Shown: positions 1-30,673 of the stretch, piece after piece
How positions within the stretch are numbered: the first letter of the stretch is position 1
How the letters are laid out: the number at the start of each line of letters is the position of its first letter
DNA from: Pyxidicoccus trucidator
Lineage (GTDB): Bacteria; Myxococcota; Myxococcia; Myxococcales; Myxococcaceae
Length of the DNA: 64,000 nt
Reading direction: 5' to 3'
Assembly: GCF_010894435.1 (NCBI RefSeq)
Contig: NZ_JAAIXZ010000006.1
Span: 186,001 to 250,000, forward strand
Translations under genes and position numbers: made by a program
The notes under the pieces: model-generated
Seen by the model: the letters and a program-made list of their open reading frames with translations, nothing else
Databases searched by the model: none
What the model was told of the DNA's origin: nothing

Positions 1-468
1 CGCCTGGTAGATGCCCACCTGGGCCACGGTGTGCGTCTCGTTGCGCCACGCCAGCTCGCCGACGGGCGACACCACTCCCGTGTCCAGCACCACCTCGACC
101 CGGCCCAGCGCGTTGATGGCGGACGCGTCCACCCAGGCCAGCACCACCACCACCGCCGCCTCGGCCCCGTTGTCGCTGATGAGCTGCACCACCTCCTCCG
201 TGGAGGGCGCGGGAGACGGGGAGATGCGCGTGCCCACCACCTCGAAGCCCCGCTCGCGCAGCACCGCCTCCGTCTGGCTGACCAGCACCGTGCGCGGGTT
301 GCCCTCGCCCATCAGGTCCTCGCGGTACGTGGACGTCGGCAGCGCGTCCACGCGCGAGCCCACCGCCACCACCACCTTGCGCAGGGCCCCGGGCGGCCGG
401 ACCTGGGGCGTGGCACAGGCGGCAAGCAGGAGGCTCAGCAGGACGGCGGCGGGACGGAAGACGCGCAT
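1..468 (-). CDS. Lipoprotein of unknown function, 3' end outside window
   Basis: The frame opens with ATG at 468 and stays open to the left edge, so the C-terminus is missing (156 codons visible). The N-terminus is a lipoprotein signal: Arg at residues 2 and 5, a Leu/Ala-rich core, then a lipobox ending Leu-Ala-Ala-Cys with Cys18. The mature part starts with a strand-like VVVAVGS segment and contains a Val-rich stretch (AAVVVVLAWVD), which suggests an alpha/beta fold. I recognise no family. It lies 111 bp downstream of imuB on the same strand, so it may be read through from the imuAB promoter. Its codon use matches its neighbours. The call as an exported lipoprotein is firm; the function is unknown. 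Confidence 0.75.
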   Translation of the reverse strand, partial: MRVFRPAAVLLSLLLAACATPQVRPPGALRKVVVAVGSRVDALPTSTYREDLMGEGNPRTVLVSQTEAVLRERGFEVVGTRISPSPAPSTEEVVQLISDNGAEAAVVVVLAWVDASAINALGRVEVVLDTGVVSPVGELAWRNETHTVAQVGIYQA

Positions 469-579
469 GATGGGGAGACCCGAGGCGGAAGGTGGTGAAC
501 CTCCTATTAATGATACGAGAGCCGGCCCGCCGCCCAGGCCCTGCTCCGCTCCGTCCCCTGCCCCCCAGGGACGCTGGCG

Positions 580-2097
580 TCAGTCAAACAGCCCCTGCAG
601 GTAGAAGCGGCCGTCCTTCCCGTCCCGGAACACCCACGCCGGGCCCAGCCCCTCGAAGTGCACCCGGTAGTAGTCCCGCTGGTAGGGCGTGTCGGACCAC
701 CACTCGCCGCCCAGCCGCTCCGGGCCCGCCACCGCCGTCACCCGGTGGCGCTTTCCGCCCACCCGCGCCGCGAGCAGCCGTCCCGACTCCGCCACCTCCG
801 CGTCCAGCCAGGCCGGCGTCGCCAGCAGCCGCGAGGGCCGCTCGCGCCCGGCGCCCGCCGCCGCGTCCCTCCTTACGACGTCCTCCAGCCCGTCCGCCGC
901 CAGCCCCCGCCTGCGCTCCGGCGGGTGGAAGCCCTTCGCCGCGTGCGCCGCCTCCGGCCGGTGCACGGCCTCCAGCCCCGCCGCGAAGAGCGACTCCTCT
1001 CCCAGCGTCGTCACCAGCCGCGACAGCACCACCTCCAGCGCCGCGTCCCCCTCTGGCGCGTCTCCCAGCGCCAGCTGCTGGCCCCGGTCCTCGGAGTGCT
1101 CGTCCACGCACGCGGACACCTCCGCCACCGGGTTCTCCAGCTTCAGCTCCTCCAGCCGGTGCCGCGCCAGGTCCAGCAGCAGCTTCGCCTGTGCCGTGGG
1201 CCGCGCCAGCGTCAGCGGCACCCGGGCCTGCCCCTTCGGGTCCAGCTTCAGCGAGAAGGTGAGCCGCACCGCCGCACGCCGCCGCCCGGACAGCCGCGCC
1301 CCCAGCCGGTCCGTCAGCGTCTTCAGGGCGAAGCGCAGCGGCTCGAAGGAGTCCGCGGGAAAGTCCAGCACCACCCGCTCCTCCAGCACCTCCTCCAGCA
1401 CCGCCGCGACGAAGGGCGTGTCGTCCTCCCCCCGGCAGCGCGCATGCACCCGCGCCCCGGCCGCTCCGCCTCGCGCCGCCACCGCCGCCGCGGGCAGCGC
1501 CGCCACCTCGCCCAGCGTGGAGAGCCCCAGCGCGGAGAAGGCCGTCCCCTCCGCCGCCTCCAGCGCCGCCAGCGGCAGCGGAGCCAGCGCCCGGGCCCCC
1601 TCACCCGCCGGCACCACCTCCACCCGCCGTGCCCCGTACCGGGCCAGCGCCCGCGAGGTGAACGCCTCCGAGGCCACCACGGCATGCGCCCGGTAGCCCA
1701 GCTCCGCGCACAGCTCCAGGGCCCGCGCCCCCAGCCCCTCCTCGCCCCCCGCCAGGTGCGCCGCCCCCGCGTCCAGCCAGAGCCCGTCCGGCGCGGAGAG
1801 CTGGAAGCCCGGCGCCAGCGCCAGCAGCGCCTCGCCCAGCACCGTCAGCGCGCGCGCCTCGTCCTCCGGGCGGTAGGGGAAGTGCCGCAGCACCGGCTCC
1901 AGCGCCGTCGCCGCCGTCAGCGTCATCCCCGGCTTGACCCCCGCCTTCAGCGCCGTCGTGGAGGCGAAGGCCACGCGCCGCTGGCCGCGCACCTCCTCCA
2001 CCAGCGCGAAGGGCCGGCCCGTCAGCTCCGGGACTTCCAGCACCTTGCGCTGCACCGGGAAGCGCGTGAAGTGCAGATACGCCCTGCGCATGGCCAT
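580..2097 (-). CDS. imuB: ImuB, catalytically inactive Y-family polymerase-like mutagenesis factor
   Basis: A 505-residue DNA polymerase Y-family protein of the ImuB type. In the known system ImuB is a scaffold that links ImuA and the beta clamp to DnaE2 during error-prone lesion bypass; it lacks the acidic polymerase triad. Supporting features are the N-terminal RRAYLHFTRFPV segment, the GLWLDAGAAHLAGGE segment typical of the family, and the C-terminal block with WWSDTPYQRDYYRVH and a final FYLQGLFD, which is the usual ImuB ending. The start at 2097 lies 2 bp after the imuA stop, so the pair is translationally coupled. dnaE2 is not in this window; I recall that Myxococcus keeps dnaE2 away from imuAB. 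A lipoprotein follows instead. Confidence 0.9.
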   Translation of the reverse strand: MAMRRAYLHFTRFPVQRKVLEVPELTGRPFALVEEVRGQRRVAFASTTALKAGVKPGMTLTAATALEPVLRHFPYRPEDEARALTVLGEALLALAPGFQLSAPDGLWLDAGAAHLAGGEEGLGARALELCAELGYRAHAVVASEAFTSRALARYGARRVEVVPAGEGARALAPLPLAALEAAEGTAFSALGLSTLGEVAALPAAAVAARGGAAGARVHARCRGEDDTPFVAAVLEEVLEERVVLDFPADSFEPLRFALKTLTDRLGARLSGRRRAAVRLTFSLKLDPKGQARVPLTLARPTAQAKLLLDLARHRLEELKLENPVAEVSACVDEHSEDRGQQLALGDAPEGDAALEVVLSRLVTTLGEESLFAAGLEAVHRPEAAHAAKGFHPPERRRGLAADGLEDVVRRDAAAGAGRERPSRLLATPAWLDAEVAESGRLLAARVGGKRHRVTAVAGPERLGGEWWSDTPYQRDYYRVHFEGLGPAWVFRDGKDGRFYLQGLFD

Positions 2098-2099
2098 GC

Positions 2100-2978
2100 T
2101 CAGTGCGCCACGCCGGCCGAGTCGAAGCCCTGCCGCAGGGACGGCATGGGCGCGTCACGGCCGGGCCGCTGGCCGAGGATGCCGCAGCCGTTGCGCAGCG
2201 CTCCGGCCTGGTCCTTCAGGAAGTCCGGCGTGGTGTCCGCCCCCGCCTCCGCCACGTCCAGCAGCCGCCCGCCGTCCTCCAGGCCCAGCTCCGGGTACAG
2301 CTCGCTCCACGGCAGCACCGCCCGCGTGCCCGTGCCCCCCTGACGGCTGCGCACCACCTCCACGGACCAGCCCTTCCCGTCCTGGGCCTCCGTGCGAAGC
2401 CGCGTCATCCCGTCCGCGGGCGCCTCCGGCGAGGTGAGCAGCAGCAGCAGCCCGCCCCCACGCTCCGCCGCGTCCGCCAGCTTCCGCGCTTCCGCCAGGG
2501 CGACCCGGGGCGTCCTCCCCGGCGAGCCCACCCCTCGCGTCAGGTCCAGCACCACGCAGGCGAAGGCGCCGCTGCGAGCCAGCTGCACCGCCGCCCACAC
2601 CCGCTGATCGGGCGCCTTTGGCCGGACGATGAGCAGCCGCTCCAGGTCCACGCCCAGCGCCGCCGCCGCGGGCGGATACAGCTCACGGGGGCCATCCACC
2701 CAGGCGCACAGCCGCTCTTCCCGGTGCGCCGCCGCCACCGCGCGCAGCGCGAGGCTGGTGCGCCCCGAGGCCGCCTCACCGCACAGCTCCACCGCCTGCC
2801 CCAGCGGGAAGCCGCCCGCGGGCAGCAGCGCGTCCACCGCCTCCATGCCCGTGCGCAGCACCGCCAGGTAGCGCCGGGGTGCCGCCTGGAGCTGGCGGAT
2901 GCGCTCCCGAAGCTGCTCGACCACCGAGCCCGAACCCGCCGCTCCCGCCCCTGCCCGCTGCTCCACCGCCGCGCTCAT
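2100..2978 (-). CDS. imuA: ImuA, RecA-like translesion synthesis protein
   Basis: A 292-residue RecA-fold protein, first gene of the imuAB pair. In Myxococcus, ImuA is reported to contact RecA and ImuB during SOS mutagenesis. The RecA-like core starts near residue 40 (GMEAVDALLPAGGFPLGQAVEL), followed by a P-loop-like CGEAASGRTSLA. The invariant Walker A Lys is Arg here, so ATP hydrolysis may be weak or lost. A beta strand with acidic residue (FACVVLDL) follows at the Walker B position. A strong ribosome-binding site (GAGGAGG) lies just upstream of the ATG at 2978. The stop is 2 bp before imuB. The upstream region holds a CTGAAC/GTTCAG inverted repeat that may be an SOS operator. Confidence 0.88.
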   Translation of the reverse strand: MSAAVEQRAGAGAAGSGSVVEQLRERIRQLQAAPRRYLAVLRTGMEAVDALLPAGGFPLGQAVELCGEAASGRTSLALRAVAAAHREERLCAWVDGPRELYPPAAAALGVDLERLLIVRPKAPDQRVWAAVQLARSGAFACVVLDLTRGVGSPGRTPRVALAEARKLADAAERGGGLLLLLTSPEAPADGMTRLRTEAQDGKGWSVEVVRSRQGGTGTRAVLPWSELYPELGLEDGGRLLDVAEAGADTTPDFLKDQAGALRNGCGILGQRPGRDAPMPSLRQGFDSAGVAH

Positions 2979-3005
2979 CTCGCCTCCTCGCCAGAACCCG
3001 ACACC

Positions 3006-3033
3006 CTGAACGGTCGCCTGGACGCTCGTTCAG
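3006..3033. promoter_or_regulatory. Inverted repeat CTGAAC-N16-GTTCAG upstream of imuA
   Basis: Perfect 6-bp arms lie at 3006-3011 and 3028-3033, starting 28 bp before the imuA start codon. GTTCAG is also the conserved end of the LexA box reported for Myxococcus xanthus, and imuAB operons are usually damage-inducible. The 16-bp spacing is longer than in classical LexA boxes, so the assignment as an SOS operator is only an inference. Confidence 0.35.
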
Positions 3034-3159
3034 TATGCTCGTAGGTCTGACATGCGCCGCACAGGACGCAGGGCGATGGTGCGGTGGACCAGACCTGACA
3101 GCTCGGATCCACGGGGACGACCCTTCAGATCTCCAGGGTCTGCGTGCGCTCCGGGGGCG

Positions 3160-4374
3160 CTAACCCGCGCAGAGGACCTTCACCTCCACCTTCGTGTCAT
3201 CCGCGCGGCGCAGGCACGAGCCCAGGAAGTACAGGCGCGCGGAGCGGTCCTCACCCGAGGGCTCGTAGCGCACGTCGCCCGCCGCCACCGAGCAGCGCTC
3301 CACCGTGCCGTCCGCGCGCGTCAGCTCCACCTGCGCCAGCCGCGGATCCGGCAGGTTCACCACGTCGATGCTCTGCGCCACCGTGGCCAGCTCGGCGATG
3401 CCCAGCAGCGTGTCCCGGTAGCCCGTCTTGCAGATGGAGTCGAGGTTCCGCAGGTCCTGGTCGAACTTCTCCGTCATGGCCCGCTGCCGGAAGCCCGGGC
3501 CGTTCGACGTCGGGCAGTCGACGTTGCGCACGAAGGTTCCGTTGCTCGTGACGTCCTGGACCAGACCGGCTCGCTTGTCCGTCAGCGCCACCGGCCCAAT
3601 CGTGGCCCACAGCACCTCGCGGGAGGCACCCGTCGCATCATGCAGGTTCTGGAAGTCCGAGAAGTACTCGTCCACCGACGTCAGCTTGTCACCCTGCTCG
3701 GTGCAGTGGTCCACCGACGTGTCCTCGGTGAGCACCACCGGCGGCGGGCGCGCCTTGGAGCTGCAGTCCTCCTCGTCCGTCACCACCACCACCAGCAGCC
3801 GCGCCCCGTCCCGCAGGAAGCCGCCGTTGCCACCCTCGGAGATGGCCGTCGTCGCCAGCGGCTCCGTCACCGCCAGGCGCACGGCCTCGAAGGGGGTCTC
3901 CTGCCCGCTGCCCATGGTGCCCTGCTCCACCAGCCGGCGGAACTTCTCCACGAGGAACGGGTCCGTGCCTTCGATGAAGCGCTCGTCGGTCGGCTGGCCC
4001 CCCGTGTCGGGCACGGCCTGCAGGCGGCCGGACTCGCCCTCGTAGTACCGGACCTGATCCTGCCCCTGGAAGAGGACGCGCCGGTACACGGACGTCGTTA
4101 TGACGCCCACACGGAAGTCCTGGGCCAGGCCGCCTCCCGCCTCGAGCGCCTCCACGAAGGCAGGCAGCTCCTGGGCGATGCCCTCCTGCTCCTCCGCCAT
4201 GGAGGACGAGTTGTCGATGACGAAGAGGATGTCCGTCTTCTGGGGGGCGACGACCGGGGACTCGCTCTCGCACTTCCCTGGCAGGGTGGAGCCCGGGTCA
4301 TCGACGGGCGACTTGCATGCCGCCCCCCACAGGGCCGGCAGCAGCAACAGGGGGGCACAGGTACGGAGCTTCAT
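3160..4374 (-). CDS. VWA-domain lipoprotein
   Basis: A 404-residue exported protein. The signal peptide ends in a lipobox (Gly-Ala-Ala-Cys, Cys20), so it should be lipid-anchored. A von Willebrand factor A fold follows: strand TDILFVIDNSSSM with the MIDAS residues Asp54, Ser56 and Ser58, and a second strand LLVVVVTDEEDCSS that supplies the usual downstream Asp/Glu pair. At least eight Cys in the mature part suggest disulfides, in keeping with an exported location. Such lipoproteins are common in myxobacteria and are thought to act in metal-dependent protein adhesion; the partner is unknown. The start at 4374 is preceded by GGAGA. It is divergent from lonD with 255 bp between them. Confidence 0.85.
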   Translation of the reverse strand: MKLRTCAPLLLLPALWGAACKSPVDDPGSTLPGKCESESPVVAPQKTDILFVIDNSSSMAEEQEGIAQELPAFVEALEAGGGLAQDFRVGVITTSVYRRVLFQGQDQVRYYEGESGRLQAVPDTGGQPTDERFIEGTDPFLVEKFRRLVEQGTMGSGQETPFEAVRLAVTEPLATTAISEGGNGGFLRDGARLLVVVVTDEEDCSSKARPPPVVLTEDTSVDHCTEQGDKLTSVDEYFSDFQNLHDATGASREVLWATIGPVALTDKRAGLVQDVTSNGTFVRNVDCPTSNGPGFRQRAMTEKFDQDLRNLDSICKTGYRDTLLGIAELATVAQSIDVVNLPDPRLAQVELTRADGTVERCSVAAGDVRYEPSGEDRSARLYFLGSCLRRADDTKVEVKVLCAG

Positions 4375-4582
4375 GGGCGTCTCCGGGGGGACGGCGCACC
4401 AGGGCGGCGCGCCGCATCAAGCTGGGGGGGGCAAGCATGCCCCACCCCACGCAAGGACGCGAGACTTCAGAGGATCGTCGGGCATCCGACGAGGGAGTGG
4501 AAAAACGCACATCGCGTTTGCCATGTCCGTTTTGGTTGTTACGTTGGTTCATCCGTCGCAGAAAACCGAGAAGTCAATGGGT

Positions 4583-4601
4583 CCGGTCGCTTGCTGACCG
4601 G
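4583..4601. promoter_or_regulatory. Inverted repeat CCGGTC-N7-GACCGG upstream of lonD
   Basis: Perfect 6-bp arms at 4583-4588 and 4596-4601 lie 28 bp before the lonD start in the 255-bp divergent region shared with the VWA lipoprotein. It could be an operator or a 5'-leader hairpin. Chance occurrence is possible in DNA this GC-rich. Confidence 0.25.
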
Positions 4602-4629
4602 GCTTGAGCAAGAGAAGAGGCCGAACTTC

Positions 4630-7107
<2,478 letters not shown>

Positions 7108-7137
7108 CGCGAGGCTTCACGGCCGGTAGGCAGTGAC

Positions 7138-7176
7138 ACGGGCAGGTTCCCTCTCGGGGACCTGCCCGTTGTCTTT
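7138..7176 (+). terminator. Rho-independent-like terminator after lonD
   Basis: A 14-bp stem (ACGGGCAGGT with the adjoining CCC, pairing with GGGGACCTGCCCGT, one G-U pair) with a 4-nt loop, followed by TGTCTTT. It starts 30 bp after the lonD stop. Confidence 0.75.
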
Positions 7177-7305
7177 GCGGGGCATGGAAGCCGCGCGGAC
7201 CGGCCCCCCTGAGCGAGCAGCCAGCCATGGCATGAGGCTTCCGCTCCACCCCGCCTCCGCGCGACACTGCGGAACGGCGCCCCGGCCAGGGACGTCCCAT
7301 CCGCC

Positions 7306-8199
7306 ATGCCAGGAACGGCCGCACTGCTCCGACTGGGACTCGCCCTGCTCACAGGGCTCGCCTCCTCACGAGCGCTGGCGCAGGAGCCTGGAGCTCCCGG
7401 GCTCGCCTCCTCACCAGTGCTGGCGCAGGACAGCGCGGCCGGCCCCCCCGCGCTGGCGTGGCCCGCGCCGGGCGCTCCGCTCGGCGTGGCGGAGGTGCGC
7501 TTCCCCGCGGGCTTCGGGAAGCGACGCATCTACCTGGACGCGGGGCATGGCGCGGAGGGGAACACGGGCAACCGGTCCGTCACCTGCGAGGACGAGGAGT
7601 CCTTCACCCTGCGCGTCGCGGAGGACCTGGCGCGCCGGCTGGAGGCCACCGGCCACTTCCGGGTGCGCCTGAGCCGCAAGGCCGGCGAGCGCATCCCCTA
7701 CCCTTCCCGCCTCAACGCCGCACGGGCCTGGAACGCGCACGCATTGCTGAGCCTGCACTCGGATGCGCGGGGAATGGCGTTCCCCTGGGAGCCCGCGCCG
7801 GGACAGCAGTGCTACCGGCAGGACGCGTCTCCCGGCTTCAGCGTGCTCTGGTCCGAGGAGGCCGACGCGCCACTGCGCGCCCAGCGCGCCCACCTGGCCC
7901 GCGCGCTGGCCCGGGGCCTGAAGCACGCCGGCTTCCGGCACTACGACGGCGTGGACTACACCGGCCTCTACGCCGCCGACTCCGCCCAGCCCGGCGTGTT
8001 CTTCACGCGCGTGAGTGAGCCCACCCACCGGCGCATCTTCGTGCTGCGCAGGCCGACCATCCCCTCCGTCATCATCGAGACGCACCACGCGCTCGACTTC
8101 GAGGAGGCCGCGCGCTGGCGCGAGGAGCGCACCCTGGAGGCCTTCGCCGCCGCGGTGGCCCAGGGACTGGTGGAGGCGCTCGCCTCGCCCGCCCGCTGA
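7306..8199 (+). CDS. N-acetylmuramoyl-L-alanine amidase (Amidase_3)
   Basis: A 297-residue exported zinc amidase that should cleave the lactyl bond between muramic acid and the stem peptide in the periplasm. A signal peptide covers residues 1-25 (hydrophobic core, cleavage after ALA). Amidase_3 motifs are present: DAGHG with zinc ligand His81, an EDEES segment with the Glu ligand (Glu98 or Glu97), LHSD with His151, and the catalytic Glu258 in IIETHH. No SPOR or peptidoglycan-binding domain is present, and the protein is shorter than AmiC-type enzymes. The signal-peptide end is tandemly duplicated (see repeat at 7354-7430), giving two candidate cleavage sites. There is no good ribosome-binding site before ATG 7306, so the start is less certain than the family. 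Confidence 0.87.
   Translation: MPGTAALLRLGLALLTGLASSRALAQEPGAPGLASSPVLAQDSAAGPPALAWPAPGAPLGVAEVRFPAGFGKRRIYLDAGHGAEGNTGNRSVTCEDEESFTLRVAEDLARRLEATGHFRVRLSRKAGERIPYPSRLNAARAWNAHALLSLHSDARGMAFPWEPAPGQQCYRQDASPGFSVLWSEEADAPLRAQRAHLARALARGLKHAGFRHYDGVDYTGLYAADSAQPGVFFTRVSEPTHRRIFVLRRPTIPSVIIETHHALDFEEAARWREERTLEAFAAAVAQGLVEALASPAR
7354..7430 (+). repeat. In-frame tandem duplication in amidase signal region
   Basis: Two 32-bp copies (7354-7385 and 7399-7430) differ at two positions and have a 45-bp period, so 15 codons are duplicated. The protein reads GLASSRALAQ and then GLASSPVLAQ, repeating the signal peptidase recognition end. Confidence 0.85.
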
Positions 8200-8401
8200 C
8201 TCCCCGGACACGCCAACGCGCGCGGCCTCGCGGAGTCACACCCTTCGTCCTCCTGCTCCACCCCATGAACACTTGCAGGCGGAGGCAGCCGGCACGGGCG
8301 GCGGAGGGTGACACCTCCCGTTCGTGAACGGATTACCCGCGCCTCCGCATCAGGGGACGCGAGTACTGCGCGCGACTGGACCTCCGTCCGGAGGAACCGT
8401 C

Positions 8402-10624
8402 ATGCCCAGGCAACAACCATTCGACCGTTTCAATGAAGGCTCCGGAGGCACCGCACCTGGTGGCGAGGGCGCCATGGAGGCACGCGGCCCCATCCTCCCG
8501 GAGGACGGTGGCGGGCTCCCCGACATTCCCATCCCCGGGGTACCCCCGGAGTACTGGCAGCACATCCGGCTCGGCCCCTTGAGCGGGCGCTACTCCGGCC
8601 CCGGCCCGTCCAACTCCGAGCTGGACCTGCGCGTGGACATCGACCCGAGCCAGGCCCACTCCCCGGTGATGAACCGCATCAGCGGCGACTTCTACCGCGT
8701 CTTCCGCGCCAGCCTGCCCGGACGGCCCGCGTACACCTGGCGCAACTACCTGGAGTCGTGGATTGTCGACGCCCCCCACGTCACGCGCTTCATCAACCGC
8801 GTCGTGGTGACGGGCACGGTGCGCTTCTGGCGGGGCAGCCACTCCACCACGGAGCTGAAGCTCGTCATCCCCTGGGCCGCCTTTTCCCCGGCGGGCCCGG
8901 CCGAGGCCACCTTCACCAGCATGATGGGCACCCCCATCACCTATCACTGCGCGCGGCGCTCCAGCGCCTTCCGCGAGCTGCAGCTGGAAATCGACGTGTG
9001 CAAGTCGGTGAACCGCGAGCCGCTGCTGCCGAGCTGCGACACCCACGCGCACGGCATCCACCCGGATGGACTGCCCCGCCGCACCCTCACCTTCGAGTCG
9101 GTCTACCGGGAGGCGGGCGTGGAGGTGAAGCTCATGCGGGAAGGCGGCGTGCTGGACGACAGCACCTCCAGCCTGAGCCGCTGGTCTCCCGCCGAGCTGC
9201 ATGACGCCATGGAGACACACTACAGCCAGTACGGGAAGACCTGGCCCGCGTGGCGGATGTGGGGACTGATGGCGGGCACGTTCGACGAGCCGGCCGTGGG
9301 CGGCATCATGTTCGACGCGGCCGCGGCCTTCGGAGGCGCGGGCGAAGCGCCCGAGCGGCAGGGCTTCGCGCTGTTCCGGGACCACACCTGGTTCCGAGAC
9401 CTCGTGCCGGGCGTCCCCTCCACCCAGGCCCAGGCCGCCGCGATGCGGCACTTCCTCTACACGTACATCCACGAGGCGGGGCACGCCTTCAACTTCCTGC
9501 ACTCGTGGAACAAGTCCCGCCCGGACTCGCTCAGCTGGATGAACTACGACTGGCGCTACGACCAGCGCAACGGGCCCGACTCCTTCTGGGGAAACTTCCT
9601 GTTCCGCTTCGACGACGACGAGCTGCTCCACCTGCGCCACGGAGACCGCGCCGCCGTCATCATGGGCGGAGACCCGTGGTCCTCGGGCGGCCACCTGGAG
9701 GCCCCCGCCGAGGCGATGACGCTGCTGGAGGGCGATGCGCCCGTGGAGCTGCGCATCCGCTCGCGGGAGGTGTTCGACTTCATGGAGCCCGTCACCGTGG
9801 AGCTGCGCCTGCGCAACCTGCTGCCGGACCTGCCGCTGGAGATGGACACCCTGCTGCAACCCGAGCAGGGCGGCGTCACCGTCTTCATCCGCGGGCCGGA
9901 CGGGCAGCTGCGCACCTACTCGCCAGTCCTCTGCAAGCTGGCCACGCCACGGATGCGGAAGCTCATGCCCCGGGACCAGGGAGCGCCGGGCGAGGACCGC
10001 TACAGCGAGGAGGTGTTCCTCGACTACGGGAGCACGGGCTTCTACTTCGACCAGCCCGGCGAGTACCTCGTGCGCGCGGTGTACCAGGGCACGGGCGACC
10101 TGCTCATCCCTTCCAACGTGCACCGGCTCCGCGTCGGGGTGCCGCGAGGCCGCGAGGAGGACCGACGGGCCCAGGACTTCTTCACCCACGCGGTGGGCCT
10201 GAGCCTGTACCTGGGCGGCTCGCGCTCGCCCTTCCTGCGCAAGGGCATGGACACGCTGGAGGACGTGGCGGACCGCTACAAGGACTCGCCGCTGGGCGCC
10301 CAGGCCGCGCTCACCGTGGCGAACAGCCGCGCCCGCCCGTTCCACCGGCGCGAGGACTCGCGCATCGTCCGCACGCACGAGGCGGAGCCCGAGGTGGCGC
10401 TCGACCTCTCCGGGAGAGCGCTCGACGTGTACCGGCGGCAGCGCTCCCCGGCCTTCAACCTCACGCAGCACCGCGTCGCCGAGCAGCGCGCGAAGCTGCT
10501 CGCGGGCATGGAGCGCAAGGACGAGGCGAAGCAGGAGCTGACCACCCTGGAAGGCGACCTGCGCGACAAGGGCGTCAACGACGTGGTGCTGCGGAGCATC
10601 CGCGAGAAGCGGGAGCGACTGTAG
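8402..10624 (+). CDS. Metzincin-like HEAGH zinc metalloprotease
   Basis: A 740-residue protein with a zincin site HEAGH at 357-361 followed by His367 (HExxHxxxxxH spacing) and a downstream SWMNY that resembles the Met-turn of metzincins (Met380). The third ligand is six residues after the second, as in metzincins, but the Gly of the consensus is Asn. The N-terminal ~340 residues and the beta-rich C-terminal ~300 residues match no family I know; a helical, Arg/Glu-rich segment ends the protein. No signal peptide or membrane helix is seen. ATG 8402 was chosen over the upstream ATG at 8324 because GGAGGA sits at 8390-8395. It is convergent with the NRPS operon across a shared stem-loop. Substrate unknown. 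Confidence 0.75.
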   Translation: MPRQQPFDRFNEGSGGTAPGGEGAMEARGPILPEDGGGLPDIPIPGVPPEYWQHIRLGPLSGRYSGPGPSNSELDLRVDIDPSQAHSPVMNRISGDFYRVFRASLPGRPAYTWRNYLESWIVDAPHVTRFINRVVVTGTVRFWRGSHSTTELKLVIPWAAFSPAGPAEATFTSMMGTPITYHCARRSSAFRELQLEIDVCKSVNREPLLPSCDTHAHGIHPDGLPRRTLTFESVYREAGVEVKLMREGGVLDDSTSSLSRWSPAELHDAMETHYSQYGKTWPAWRMWGLMAGTFDEPAVGGIMFDAAAAFGGAGEAPERQGFALFRDHTWFRDLVPGVPSTQAQAAAMRHFLYTYIHEAGHAFNFLHSWNKSRPDSLSWMNYDWRYDQRNGPDSFWGNFLFRFDDDELLHLRHGDRAAVIMGGDPWSSGGHLEAPAEAMTLLEGDAPVELRIRSREVFDFMEPVTVELRLRNLLPDLPLEMDTLLQPEQGGVTVFIRGPDGQLRTYSPVLCKLATPRMRKLMPRDQGAPGEDRYSEEVFLDYGSTGFYFDQPGEYLVRAVYQGTGDLLIPSNVHRLRVGVPRGREEDRRAQDFFTHAVGLSLYLGGSRSPFLRKGMDTLEDVADRYKDSPLGAQAALTVANSRARPFHRREDSRIVRTHEAEPEVALDLSGRALDVYRRQRSPAFNLTQHRVAEQRAKLLAGMERKDEAKQELTTLEGDLRDKGVNDVVLRSIREKRERL

Positions 10625-10635
10625 ACCCTGGAGGC

Positions 10636-10668
10636 CCGAGAAGGAGGGAGGTCCGCCCTCCTTCTCGG
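10636..10668. terminator. Bidirectional stem-loop between metalloprotease and NRPS operon
   Basis: A perfect 13-bp stem (CCGAGAAGGAGGG / CCCTCCTTCTCGG) with a 7-nt loop lies in the 51-bp gap between convergent stop codons. There is no U tract, but the position and stability suit a terminator used from both sides. Confidence 0.7.
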
Positions 10669-10675
10669 TGTGCGG

Positions 10676-30669
<19,994 letters not shown>

Positions 30670-30673
<4 letters not shown>

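Noticed and set aside
3052..4629. Upstream extension of lonD
   Set aside because: The extension is antisense to the VWA lipoprotein and lacks protein-like composition. LonD homology begins at 4630.
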